A DNA stretch of 64,000 nt, from the NCBI RefSeq assembly GCF_024868665.1, contig NC_079890.1, positions 2,709,880-2,773,879 on the forward strand. Direction: 5' to 3'. The translations under genes and the position numbers were made by a program. Below the pieces are notes generated by a model. The model did no database searches, had not been told where the DNA came from, and saw only the letters and a program-made list of their open reading frames with translations. The DNA comes from Triplophysa rosa. Taxonomy: Eukaryota > Chordata > Actinopteri > Cypriniformes > Nemacheilidae. Shown piece after piece: positions 38,301 to 53,300 of this stretch. Position 1 is the first letter of the stretch. Each line of letters starts with the position of its first letter.

Positions 38301-41300
38301 CTATTCGGTATCGTTGCATCGCTAGTTACAACCCATAATATACAGCAAAGTGTCAGTCAAACAGGACACAAACACACTTGGTACACAAAAACACAGAGGT
38401 TGGAATTAGAGTAAAAAAAGAAATTCTTCCATATAACCTCAGAATAAAATAATGACAACTAAGAGAAGATGAAAGTTATGTCTGGTTCACCTTAAACGAG
38501 AACAATCAGTTATTTTAAGACAATAGAGCATCACCAGAGGCGTCTCACCGAAGACATACTGCCTTTATATACCGTAACCCTGAATCAGACCTGTGAACGT
38601 ACCGACACTGACGTACCGCTTACATTTGATAAGAATGAGATTATTCTGCACAGCCAATTCAGATCCTCATTCCAGGCACGGCAGTAAGTCACCCTGAGAC
38701 TCAGCAGGCCGAAACTCTATTTACGCTTCCATGACACAACAAGTGTGGAAATGACTAGCGGATCCGTGCGTTAATTGCTTTTGCAAGAGTATGTGCGTTT
38801 GTTTGTTTGTCTGTCAGAGGACAGATCTAACATTTAAACAGATCAAAATCAGCGACGGGCAGGAAACTCCAGAAGACTTTTTTGACATCACATCTGTCAT
38901 TTACACTAGGCTTGACATTTAGCGCGCTTGAGGTAAAAGCCACATATTCAACATCACACGTGGGTCTTGCCATTTAACAGAACCGGAGAAGAGCGGCGGT
39001 TTGGTTGCTGACAGCGTGACACGGGTGCATGCGGTTTAACAAAGTCAGCGTAATGGAAGAATCCTTATTGCGTGTGATAATACTATATGACATCAAATAT
39101 AAGAGCATGCTGGAGGTTTCTAAAGGTTTGTGGCTAAAGTTGGTTTGTCAAGTACGAATGTTACACTTCAGTGTATTCTGCAGAAATTGGGTCTTTTAAA
39201 CACCCAATCTGTGCCGGTCTGACCCCAATTTGCACCCCAGCAAAACTCCCACTTATATATATATATTCATACACATCTCAAAGTGGATTACATGGCGTTC
39301 CAACCAACCTATCAGTTTCCCAAGAAAATTTTCAAAGAATCTGCTTCTTGTTTGAAACACTGAAGATGAAGCACACGGGAGCTCATCTAGAGATTCAAGG
39401 GAAGCTTCGCTCGCCAGTTGCAGTTATATTTCTATAGAAGATCATTGCTGTTCTGCTTGACTTCACGCAACAGATTTCTGTTTTCTTTCATATTGTGCCT
39501 ACTGAATGAATGACCGGAGGTGTATTTTTGAGGTGCTGATAGCCAAAATGTATTGGACTGCCTAGAGCAAACAGCATTGTGGGAATTGTGTACTGAAGAA
39601 TACTTCATCCTGCCTTTGTTTGAACAAAAGCCATTTCCAGATGTCCAACCGTAACACGCCAACAACACGACGCGTTATGGTAACCTCTGATGTTTTATCA
39701 TAAACTCTAGATCTGTCAGATTCCACCCGGAGAGAAGTTCTCTGTAAAGCGGTGCCAAACACCCATAAAGCACAGCGTTTCTTAAAAAGTGATCTATAAA
39801 AGATCAGCTTCTGAGACATACTGGCTGACTTTTAATACATATTCATCTTTGCTTTAACTCACTGCTGCATATTTGAAAAAGTAGAGGATGACTTCAGATT
39901 TGCTATCTGCAATAAAACAGAGGGACTTCAATTGAATTTGATAAGAATCGCAACAGAACTGCACATGCATGTGCAATCTTATTAAAGGAAAAGTTCACCT
40001 TCAAAATGAAAATTCTGTCATTATTTACTCCCCTCTTGTCATTTCAAACCTTTCTTTCTTCTGCAGAACACAAAGGAAGATATGTTGAAGAATGTTGGTA
40101 ACGGGAAACTGTTGGTCCCCATTGGTTTTGTGTCCACACAATAGAAGTCAATGGGAACCAACGGTTTTTGGTCACCAACATTTTTCTAAATATCTTCTTT
40201 TGTGTTTTGCAGGAGAAAAAGATCACAGAGGTTTAAAATGACAACAGGGTGAGTAAATGATGACAGAATTTTCATTCCTTTAAGATGCATGCTATAGCGA
40301 TAGACAACCAAAACAGGACTTTATTAAATAACAAAGGTGACTTGAATATGACTTATTACATCTATAAATCAATCAATATGAATTATGGTTACAGAAAATG
40401 GTTACAGTTGCATATTATTATATTATATTTAGACACAGTTTTACTGACCATAATGTATTATTTGGTTAACAACAATTGTGTGGCATTTTAGTCAGAAAAA
40501 ATTGGACTTGATGACAGTGCTTAAAAAAGACAAAAAAGACTACAATAAAAACTGTGTGATTTGGATGAATGTTGACAGATGCTTGAGAGATTAAAGCCAC
40601 ATTTCTGTGTCTCTGTTGTAAGTTTCTCATCACAGCTCTGGTTTCTGCTCATGCTGACTCAAACCTGCCCCACTTTTGTGGAAACGCGCTTAAAAATGAT
40701 AATTGTGCAATGCATTATTTAATCACATTACAGTCGATGGAGGATAGTTACTGCGGATGTTGTACAGCAAATCCTCATCTGACACTGAGATGAGGCAAAC
40801 TAATGCATTTCAAAAAGACACGCAATACAAATCCAGAAGCCGGAGGAAATGGGCAAAATCTCAACATTTTCCAATTTTATGTTATTCAGTTATTTGTTAT
40901 ATAGCACACTATATATACACATGTGCTCAAAAATGACTTCTCTTTGATTTCTTTTAGAAGGAAATCATCATTTCAACAGTCAGGAGATACTATTATTTTG
41001 TTTAAAGAGGTCATGTGTCTGTGACATTAACTGGAAAAAAATGTTTATTCATCAGAAAAATGGCCAATTAATAAGACATGTCATGTGTTTTAGTTTTTGT
41101 AAATGTATTTCAATGTTCATCTACATATTTTTAACCATCGATTTTAAAGGAACAGGTGCCCCCCCTGGCTCGGCCATGTCATTTTTATTCCTACTGTGGA
41201 AAGTCAATGGGGACCATATTTTGGGTGAACTATTCCTTTAATGCCATGACGATATATACTGAATTGTGTGGTTTTGCTACTAATGTTTAAACCATCATTT

Positions 41301-44300
41301 ACAGTATGTACGTTGCAAGACAGTCGGTTGCATAACTAATCCAAAGTCACTTTAAAATATAAACAGCCCCCCAAAAACTGCTAAAACGCTGTTGCTTTTT
41401 AAGTTACACAAAAACATATGAAGAGTTTGGTTCCAAAATGAGATAACTCATTTTTTGAGTTATTATGGCTCAAATCAAAACAAACCAACTGCAGTTTGAT
41501 TGATATTACTTGGAATGAACAATAAAAATGCATGATTTTTTTTTTAAACGGAGTTATCTCATATCGGAACCAAACTCTTCATATATAGTGAATATTTAAA
41601 GTACTGCAGAGCTCGTACTCACACATTGTGGTTATCACTGAGCTTTTCGCTGAAATTGATGGTGTTACTGAACATTTCCTGCTACTGTAGCAGTTCTGAA
41701 CCAAGCTTTGCGGTTTCTGTGGTATAAGATGCAGAAACTAGATCAGTGCATGGTGAACTATACTTGAGAAGGAAAGAATAAACACGTATGTTCTGATGAT
41801 GAGAAAAGATGGGTTTTGAAAGGGAAAACCTATGAGAAGGGGTTTTTCACAGCGGGCTAAATAATGTGTGGGACGGGAATAACTGACACAGCTATAGAAC
41901 AACCGCTACTAATGTATCTCCAGCTGTGTGTGCGCATTAGAGACATTTACACGTTTTTGTTCATTCCAATGAAGAAACAGAAGGACGCCGCTATTATGAA
42001 CTATACGCTTTCTGCCTGTCATCACCAACCATGGTTAGCCTCAAGATACAAATGCCTCTTTGGCTGGACAACGAAGGAAAACCCCAACGTGAAGTCAGGA
42101 CAAGACCACCAGAGTTCAGCTCTTACATTCAGCCGCGATGGCTATCCACGACTTTACAAATGTTGACGTTTGATCGAATCTGGAGGGTATTGTGGCAAAC
42201 CTGAAATTCCAATCCACTTCCAACGCTAATGTCGTTTCTTCGCAATTTTACCTAAACCTCTGCAGATTTCGGAACTATGAAACAATATTGCCCAGTGTTG
42301 TGGACGGCCATTACCAAGGCAACAAAACACAATCCATGGAGAGAGCTAAACTCATAACACATCAATCATAGCAAGAATAATTTCCCAGCAGCATACGCAC
42401 AGACAGCAGAATGCAGACTCTGGAAGCATTCGAAACATTTACAATCCTGCATGTATTGAGTTGTTAAAGTGAATATAAATTGAATATAAGAGTAAATGCC
42501 AGAGGAACTCAAGGGTATATTTCAATCAGACCACCATGCACAAGCAACTTGTTTTAAACCATCTGCTTGAATTTCTCAATTCTAGCTTGACAGTGAAGCA
42601 ACCAAAGTCATTTATGTCCAATGAGAGTTGACAAAGTTAAGTAGAGCACATCTTTATGCAAATGAGCGGCGATGCACCGCATCGACTACCAATGAGTGCG
42701 CTCGGTGACCTCTGCAGATTCAATCGCTGTTCTGTGAAACTGCATTCACGCTCATGTCAAATTACGTTTTAGGGGTTTCAAGTTCAGCCCGCAAAACTCC
42801 ATCACTGGTTATGAAGAAATGCAAGTACAAACTCATTTACACTGCAAACTGCATTAGGCCGAGTGACCATGTGTAACGCCATTTGATAGGTAAATGATGT
42901 AAGAAATGAACGATCACCTCATAACACAGCAAAATTACACATCCCTCTTTCATTTATTTTAAATGATTCTGTTTTCTAGCAGGGAAGGCAAAACTCAATA
43001 AACGCAATTGAAATGGGGTATGGCAAATGCGCTAATCATGTCGAGGCCATTACAGTCCAGTATTTCTGCTACCGTCGACACACAGCCGAAGAAAAATTTG
43101 GCGGTAATATGGAAAGCAGTAATTGAATGGTAGTATTCATACTTGAGCTGGTTTTACGCCAAGAGCATCATGCCCAAGCAAAAAAATGTGCGGGGACGCC
43201 AAAGACAGGAAAACAAATATTGAAAATCCAAGCCCACAAAGAAATGGATTTGCAAAAGAGGTCTTATCCATAAAACAGAGAATCCATACCAGAAGCCAGA
43301 AGAAGAGGTTTCATTCAAATCAGAACTCTGGATGTTTTGTAGACATACCTGTTATCATTCAGTTGGGTGTATCGAGGCTGAGGGTCTGGGTCGCCGTCGT
43401 TTACATCATAACTAGCGTCAGGATCCTGCAAAGATATGAGGAACGTTTAGAAAGACAGTTTACTCATCATTTACTCACACCCATAATGTTCATTTTTAGG
43501 AAAGAATCTTTGAGTTTCGAGACTCACGTAGTTCTGAATCAGGTCTGGGTGGTTTTTCTCAATCCCATCATCCAGAATGGACACGACGACGCCTTGTCCG
43601 GTGAAGCCCTGCTTCCAGGCTTCTTTCACGTTGAGGTCGCGATGTTCCTCATTGTACTGTGTAAGACAAAGAACAGCTCAGCATCACCACCTGTTTGCTC
43701 ACCGAGGATCGCGTTTCAGCCACCTTTCACTTTTGAAGCAAACATTAGCTCTCTAGTCAAGGTTGTGGTGTCTTCCGTCTCCTAAAGCTCAGACGCGCCA
43801 TTCTTGATGATTCTTCATGGCCTGACCCACCCCTATTCCTCAATCTGAGCCCCGTGTTTCCACAAAACACTAGCCAATTCTGACCCACCTTGCACTATTC
43901 TTCAAGGACACTCTTATGGTATGTTTTATTTATAGCGTTATATCTCAAATGTGACTGGCAAATTAGATTCAAACTCGCATGTGAGCAGCACCGCTCAAAC
44001 ACACATTTGGAATTATTTCTATTCTGCAGATCTGCTGACCAAGGTTGACTTAAACGCGAGAGAAAACATCCAAATGTCTCGAGAACTGACATGCAAGACA
44101 CGCAGCCGGACTGACCATCCACCCACCACATAAGCGCCGAGAACTGACCTCAGTCAACACGCGTCCCACTCAAGCGCTGTAGTGAGCGCGGCCGCCTGAG
44201 TTTATCTGAGCAGAAAATTGAATTTATTTCACAGAGTGGCTCCTTGACTCGCCACTTGGTCACAGTACTGCCTGACTTTTCCCCAGAGAGGTCGGAGTGA

Positions 44301-47300
44301 GAAAACCCAGTTAGTAAGGTGCTGTCGGGTCCGATGACCCCAAAATGATACAGTCTCCTGGTTATCCTGGGATTGCGAGTCAGGCTTAGAGCATCACCGG
44401 TTTATTTCTGAAGCCTGCATCAGGCCAAACGATGCAATCTCTTGTCTCAAAAGTCCAGTAATGATTGCTGTGGATAACCTTTGGTCAACTGTTGCAACTG
44501 CAGAGAAAACGTATACTTTTCTGTAGAAAATGTTATTGAGTCGCATCTACTCACTGTACTGGTGAACGTGATTGATAACACCACCGAAGTAAAAAACAGG
44601 TCGAGAATAGCCTGAAGCTCAGTGCAGCCGATAATTTCATTGTTTTTCAAGACCACTTTCAAATGCAAAAGGCAACTATTGTTTTTGATTCATTAGCTGA
44701 AATGAAATGTCCTGGTTTGCTGCTGAATGTGGAATGACAGAGCGATGCTTCGGAGAAAATAACGATTTCCATTTCACAGCAAGAATCTCATGAATTAGAA
44801 ATCTATCCATACTGGCCTTGAAAACAGAACTGCAACGTGTCTCAAAGTTTATATGCTATTCCTCATGGCTTAATAAGTGTATATTATTACAGTGGTCTTT
44901 TTGGTTTATTTTTTCCAATAACCTCGAGGCACAAATAGGAATATCTAAGACAGGACTGCAGAGCTGTAAAAGACTTTCTGAAGCACGGCAGTCGATATTG
45001 GAATATTTGCACTGATATATGACTTTTGCAAAACAGACAGCTTATTAAAAAAGTAAGTAAATGTCACTTTAATGAAAACCTGAAATACCAAAAGGCCACA
45101 GAATATTTCAGTGTTTATATTTTAGTGCCTCACTATTTAAGTATAAAAAACCAACCAGTCAAATCCACATCCTGATGCAAAAGTAGCCACCACAATGACA
45201 GGGCATTGCTCCGCAGTTTCTGAAGTTGAATGTTTTTATTATCATAAGACGATGCATCATATATCAAAAACTCCTTTTATATCAACAATCATATGTAAAA
45301 TCAATCAAATTAATTTCCTACAATCAAATAAAAAATAGGCCTAAATATCATTTGGAAAACTAACTAAACGAAAAGTTAAAATGTTGCCTGAGCAATAAAC
45401 TAAATAAGTTTAAGTTGAGACATTAAAATGATTAAATGTAAAAATTAAAAACGAATTAAAATTAAAATTAAATTGAACAAACAGCAATAAAAAAATAATA
45501 ATAATGTTACAACAGTACACTAAACTAAAACAAAACCTAATAGAAAATACTAATCAAACTCAAAACCTAAACCTCAAACTTTCGAAAATTTAAACTTGTG
45601 GGCACAACCATACTAGCCTCACTATAGAAACTATCTCGTATCTAAGCAGATCTCCTGCGTCCACGTATGAAGATGATGGAGTGAGTGCACGGCAACGGTG
45701 GAATTTTTCTGAAGAACCAAATCACCGCCGGCCGATTAAACTTTAAGCTCCGCCAGATGACCACAATGGGAACGAGTTCACCGTTACGCAACTTCCAATC
45801 TACTAGGTGCAAAAAGTGTCCCGTGCATCCAAACAGAACATTACGGCATCTCATGCAGACCTTCGGATCCGAGCGGGAAGTATTGTGTTTGCAAATGAGC
45901 AACAAACAAGCACACACACTCAAATGAGCCATTTACTCACCAAGTACCACTGCTGTGTAAACTTCGGATCGACTGGCTCGTAGTAAATATCTCTCTTCGT
46001 CCTTCGCCTCACCACCTGCTGTTCCGCCCACAGTACCTTTGAGAAAACCAACAAACAGTCAGAGGCATACGGGAAGCACAGCTTTCCACGCTTTCCTGAC
46101 AGTTCAGCTCTGCGCATTCAAAATGAATATCAATGAATCAGAAATCTGAAGTCTTTATTGATTTTAGCTTTTCGACACATATTTAAAGCTGCAATATGTA
46201 ACTTGTTTACGGTTACAGGGCTCTAGACTCATTTTTCCCACTGGTCGTACTGTGCGACCCACTTTCTCAGTTCGTCACACCAACTTACAATTTGGTCGCA
46301 CCTTTTTTATAGTAATCATATAGTAATTTATATAATATTCAGCTATCCACATTCCCCTGCATAACTTGTATATAACGCAGTATAATTTGTATATAGCACA
46401 TCTGTACATACAATATACTGTCTATTGTCCTTTTGTCAAATGTTGTCCTTTTTGTCAAATGTGTATTGTCTTTCGCATATTTATTTTTTACGTTTTGTTA
46501 CCTGTGCCTTGTCACTTTTTTAACCTGCACTGGAAGCTTTGTCACCAAGACAAATTCCTTGTGTGTCCAAGCACACTTTGCAATAAAGCTCTTTCTGATT
46601 CTGATTCTGATAAAGACCTTGCATAATGACCTCAGTTGATGAATCGTTCTGTTCATTTTAAACTCTGTCTTTTAAAATAATCGGCTATAGACCACTTCAT
46701 ATTTGCGCTTGAACACTTGCGAGCCCAATAAATCCAAAATAAATGCAAAGAAACGTTGTATTTGTTATTTTATACAGATGTAATTATTTAGTTTTATATT
46801 CAAGTTATACTGTATATTGGCTATGAAATGATCTGACACAAATATAACCTGTCACTTTTCACAATCCTCATTTATTGCCCTCTTTACAAAAAGCTGTAAT
46901 TTTGCCACTGCCTTCTTTATTTTAACCACATAAAATTAAATCAAATTAGCTAGCTCAAAACTCAAAAGTAACTCGGAAATAAATTATTATATATGTACTT
47001 TACTACACATTGTCATAAATAAACTTTAAATACTACATCTTACTAACCACTCTTGTTAAATGGTCAAAGCATGCTTGTGTTCTGAGGTGTTTTGAGTGAA
47101 GGACTTGATGGGTTCAGTCAGTGAGTCTCGTGAGTTTAGTGTTTGATATACGAGTTGTTTCAACAACATGAATCGGTTCAAATGAGTCATTACGTTGCGA
47201 ATCGGACATTAGCGGACATTGACGCGCTGTTTGTTTCTCACAGCTGTTAGGACATCGCAAAAGATAGAAGTTAACAAGGAAAACACGCCATTGGATAGGA

Positions 47301-50300
47301 TTTTTCCTTTATGTCAGCTGCATGTGCGGAACACTTATCAGGGAAGAAAAGGCAACATGTTTTTGAGCACATTCACACCCAGCTGTCATTCAGGTAAAAA
47401 TATTCTCCTAACGCGCCACGTGAAACATTGATTCTGACTTCCGAACTTGCTTTTGATTAAAATGTGAGGGAGAGAGACAGTTCAGAAACCAACGTGTTGG
47501 ACTTCATTAAGTGCTGCATATGGAGCGCTCTGTCCCGCGATGCTTTTATGCCGTTCGGTCTGCGCAACACCGAATGAAGTCAAACACACACTTTAGTTTG
47601 GAGACAGAGGGAGTGCACAAGCTCTCTGCTCGCCCGATCTTTCCTGCACTAATCACAAGCGCGTCATTCACCACTCGTAAATCACATTAAATGTTCAAAT
47701 AAATCTTTGGCGGGGCAAAAATTTGTTTTACGCACCCGCACCAATGCTACACTCTTAAATTTTACCTCGCACATTATAAAAAACGGTCGCATTTGCGTGC
47801 ATTTTGGTCGCCGTCTAAAGTCTAAAAATATCAGTTACTGAGCAAGTCTGTCAAACGATTAATCGTGATTAATTGCATCCAGAATAAAAGTTTGTGTTTA
47901 CATAACATATGTCCGAGTACTGTACATAATTTTGCATTCATAAGCACAAACACATACACATACATGTATACATATTTAGCAAATATTTAGATGTATTTAT
48001 TTATATTTACCAATAATTGAAATTATATATAAACGTTTATTATTTTTATATTTTTCTTAAATATGTGCATGTATGTGTATGTTTTTATGAATACAAAATA
48101 ACTATGTACAGTACAGAGACAATGAAAACACAAACTTTTATTCTGGATGCAATTAATCGTGATTAATCATTTGACAGCCCTGGCAAGTACATTAAAAACA
48201 TTGAAAATTGTTGTCTTATTCCCAAGCACAATGGTAAGCTTATAATAATGATTTATAATTTGAACAGTCCGATTTAACATGAAAAGTCAGTTTGATGTAA
48301 TTTGACTTAAACCCACTTAAAGGAAAGTGTGTTAAGTAATCCGCAATTCTTATATTCAAACAGAGAAGGCGATAGAGATGAAAAGCGCAGATTTAAGTGA
48401 AACTGAATGTGATGAATGATGCACTGGGATTTGATTTGATTGTTAAAAAGTAGGCTATGAAATTTTCCCCCACACACGTTGCTTAGTTACCTCACCATGA
48501 AAACATGTTTCACAGGTGATGGAAGTGTTACATCTGATGAGATTTAAAAAACAAACTAACATTCACTAATCACAACATTTATTAAGGAGTAAAAGAGATG
48601 GATGTTGACTTAATGACTTAAAAAAAGAGGCAAGTGCACGAACAACAACTGTCAACAGCAGAGGAAAGCTGCTGACAGACAGAAAGCACACGATGTCCCT
48701 CTACTGTCTCCCCGGGCTCTTCCTCCACTCAACACTGAGGAATCGAGGGCTTGCTGAAAGATTTGAAGTGGTTTCTCTCGAGCGGTGACTGCCACAGCCG
48801 GGCTGAGGGACAAAATGCAGACGCTGGCAGATTGTTTGATTGACGGCTCAGTGTTGCTCACGCCACTTCTTACCGACCACTGTCTGCCAGGAGTTTTAGT
48901 TTAGTGGATGAAATGTACAGAGATGTGACAGGAAAGTGAAGAACATGCGTGACATGATGGTAATGGGTCTGAACGTGTGCCAATTTGAACGACCAATAAG
49001 AAACCTTTAAAGAGACCGGGTTATAATTAGGTATGGGCATTTATCAAAAATGTCATATTCAAATATTTGAGCTCATAAAAAACGAATATTAAAATATTTG
49101 TTTATTTAAATTAAGTTAATAAATAAAAACGTAAGAAATTACGTATTTAGACACAATTTCACACCAAGCTTATAATTATCATTAAATATTCATAACGCAT
49201 TAATATAAGATCCTATATATAGGGTTTTTAATGTTGAAAGATTAGCAAAAAAAAAAAAAGAAAAATACATAAAAACTGCATTTAAACCCGCACTTGAAGG
49301 CGACGACCCTATTTTAAGTTCTTAATTGGAAAATACAAGCTTTAGGTACGGAAAAAGGCACCAGTCTCATGCTAAGGCTAAATTTATTAACATTAGTTGC
49401 AGTGAAATGTACATTTTCATGTTTCAAGTTATTGAAATCAGCATTAGTTAGCCTAATATATTTCTAACAAACGAACGAACAACCGCTCAACAAGTTATGG
49501 TAATAAATACATTAATAATCTAATAAATATAATATTACGCTGGTATTTTTATACCAACTTATATACAAGTAATATTAACGAATTCTGTGGCTCACCAGTT
49601 TTTAAAACATTTTAATATGGTGATGTGAGCCGAGCATTACACGCGATCCGTCGTGTGTAAACATAAAATATTTTAACTAGCTTGCGATCTGACTGTAGAA
49701 AGATTTAGGAACACCCTTTGTGTAAAGTGCATCGATTTGTGGCCCCCAAATAAAGACTTATGATCTGAAATATAAAATTTTAAGTAAACTAAAAACATAT
49801 ACAATTATTCAATGCTGGAACATCAATAATTTTCGTTGGTGGTTTTATTTTTCTGATGTTTGATTACACAAATGTTATGATAAATTTCTATAGTTCATAA
49901 AATGCCAAAAAAAAACTGTGGTCCCCCTGGATCCATCTTGGGCCCCCCCAATTTGAGAACCACTGCTCTGACCCAAATGGCATGGATTAACTTATCTGCT
50001 TGAAAACTAGTTAAAAACTAAAGTGGGTACAAATGTCTCGGAGTACAATCAAAGATAAAAAGATCGATTAGTTAATAATTAATGAATCACTTTGTGTACA
50101 GACAACTGTTCAAAGTTTAGGTCATATTGCCACATTCTAACTTTGTGGGTAAGGGGAATGTCTTAAATGCTATGTATTTATTCACTACATAAATATTAAT
50201 GATCACGACTTATTTTTTATTCTATCCAGCCGATCTTAGATAAGAGTTCAAATGAGAACCTATCAGAGATAAAAACTTAAAGAAAAAAAAAAAGAAAAAG

Positions 50301-53300
50301 GGCCATTCCAAAGCCCTCACTGCAACCTAAACAAGACTTAAAAAACACATTTTTCTCATTTACTCGACTTTTCAAGTCTCTTTGTGGCGAGATATTTTTG
50401 AACGCATGCGAGATAAGGTCGACCTCAAAAACCACTGATGTTATCGTCAGAATCCGGGCCAACAAAAATGCACGGAAACTTCAAGCGCAGTGCTGGAGAA
50501 GAACCAGAATGTAGATCTGAGCCCGTCCGTTTGGCAGGTTATTAGGGAGAGACGTTCCGTCTGAACAGTATCCTTTTTCCCTGTTGATTAATTACCACGG
50601 TAATTATAAAAGTAGCACACACAAGCGTTTCTAACTTTAAAGCTCGACCTCATCTGAAATTAAGCTCGATTAAAGCCAGGATTTTGATTGCCAGTTCTAA
50701 CAGGTTTGACTTTAAGGCCAGGCAGTGCGTGTTATAATGAATATCTTCATGATTCGCACAGCTGTGACGATGACAGCTCTGACGTTCGCCTTGAGCCAAA
50801 CATGTTTTTAAAGAGAATATGAACGCTGCCAAAGGACTTTGAAATAGGAAATGGATTTTTGGAGCTGATGGAGTGATACGGAGAGTTTTGATAAGATCTC
50901 CATTATAAATAAGTCCGGATGGCATTAATCAGGGACATCCTAACCCCTAGACTCGGACCATTCAGATACTAGTAGCCAGTGGTTGAAAATCTATTTGCAG
51001 AACGCATTGTTATAGTGACTATAAAAGGAAATTCTGGATAAATAACTTCTGTGCCATTTAAAATCTCTGCATTAGAAAAAGTGATGTGATAAACAACGGA
51101 TTAAGACTGCAGAGTTTTAACATGGCAACACTGTCCAAAGATGCTATTGTTTGGGTAGACGCGTCTCAGAGGCTCCTCTGTCCAAAGCGAAAGGGACCGG
51201 AGGAATTCAACAACAGGAAGTGGAGCAGGGCAGTGAGAGGAAATGCCACAGGGAGCTGATGAGAGTCAAGGCAACAGGGCTGAAACAATCGCCAAAGTAA
51301 ACAGCAGCACGCAACTTTCACCAGGCACTCTTCTCCACCTCTCTGCGTTTTTCAATGTCAACAAACCAAACATCACTCATTTTAAATGACAACGGGTGGT
51401 TTGAGGCAACATATTCTGACGAGAATGCACAATTTCATGCAAATGCGCATGGGATGAGCGGAAGCCTCCACCTAACAAAAGTTCTGTGCACATGTATCCT
51501 AAACTAACAGCTTCTGACATCAACTTCACACCAAACGGAGATTAGCAGAGAAAGCCATTATCACGAAACCTAATGAGTAAATAATTGTTTTCATATTACT
51601 GCATTAAAAAAAATGTCAGCTATGTATTTTCAGATGTTACTTGCTTTAATTGGCCAATGAAGAAAATGTGAAGTAGCGAATGACACAACATTAAAAAAGT
51701 AACTAAAAACACATCAACCCTGCTAATGCCTGTAGCCATTGCCTTGTACAAAACAGGTGTTCGCTGTATCTTGTGAATGATATTTTTGAAAAATTCTCAA
51801 GACTTTAAATGACTATTTGTCTCCTATTTATGGAATTATTTTAGGAATTATTTTAGACCGACCCACTTCAAATTCGATCAAACGTCAATTAAGGTGAAGG
51901 TTTTTAGGTCTATTGAGACATCAATCTGATTACTAACAGATTATTTGGTTGCATGTAAACATAGCTAGGGAGATGATACAGTGAAAATGTCTACTAAAAC
52001 CAAACCTCAACTCAACATCACGTAAGCTATCAGACTGGTCGATATGACCCAAAATGACAATATGCTTTTTTGACCAATCATGGCTGTTATTTCTGACTAT
52101 TTGTGCTCACTCCTACTGTGAAAGCACCCTGCTGCAAGTCAGAAAATCAGCTTTGAAAGATGACTAAAATTTGCACAGCTCATGGACAAATTGTTGGCTG
52201 TAGATGAACAGAGGCAATACGTTTTGCTCTCATTACAGAAAGAAATGAGGCAAACCCAGCTCAGCACAGAGTTGGGAGTCAGGTAGGCTCATTATTCACA
52301 CACCTCATCTCGGCACACTGGACAATAGAGAGCTTTTCTGTCTCCAGGGAAGTCCGTCTTGCTCCTGGAAGCCATTCGGGATGATGGAGCGTGCCGCTGA
52401 AACCATGTTTCACGACAGACTTTTAAACCCCTTCTAGAAGGTGAGTAATGGGCCATACGGGTCCAGTCGGTGATTTCCATTAAGGAGGTTTCTAGCCCTT
52501 TGAGTCCTCCGCCATTAAAACTGCGGGGTCCGTGTTTCAAACCGCTCCGAAACTCACCATCTGGATCGAAGCAGCCGGCGAGCGACAAATACGGCGGCTG
52601 TGGTGAACGAATGCAGATGTCAGGTCCATGCATTGCGGGCAAGGCAACTTTAAATGCTCGTATTTCAAACTGTGACAACAGGGTTTTAGTCTGTGTGCTT
52701 CAGAAATAAGTGATATTGAGAAGGGTCGGGTTTCTGTATACGTTTCATCCGACATACACGTCTGGAGGTGTGAACGGAAAGATCAAATTACATTCGGAAG
52801 AAACGGAAGTCGTAACATAAACTAACAATGTTTCTAGGAACTGCTGGAAAAAAGAAACATTTCTTTACAAGACGAAAATGAAAAGAAATCTAAAGATTTA
52901 GAGGGTGTCGGGGTAAAAATAACAAAGATCAAAGCCTCAAACATTCCCTCCCAATAGTGATCAGTCTTTATGTTTACTCCCTGAGTAATGAAAAAGTGTG
53001 AGCTCTTTGAGAAGCCAGACAAACTAAAAAATATTGAAAGAATAGACAAAGTCATATAGTGTCCTATTAGCTAAAGTAGGGCTAAAGGTGAACGAAAATA
53101 TATTGACACTGCTAAAATACCAGCAAAAAACAATCATAAGACCCAAAAACATCACATGAGCCCAAAAAGTCAGCACAACATCCTATTTCTTCATCAGAAT
53201 CACCCGAAAGTAAAACTTTTGTCATCATTTACAGACTCCATGTGGTTACAAACTAAACTAAACTTGTTTTTCCCACATAAGACAGGAGGTCAATTTGTAG

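Noticed and set aside
43186..43785. 199-codon plus-strand frame
   Set aside because: It runs antisense across two well-supported furin exons; those exons explain the lack of stops.
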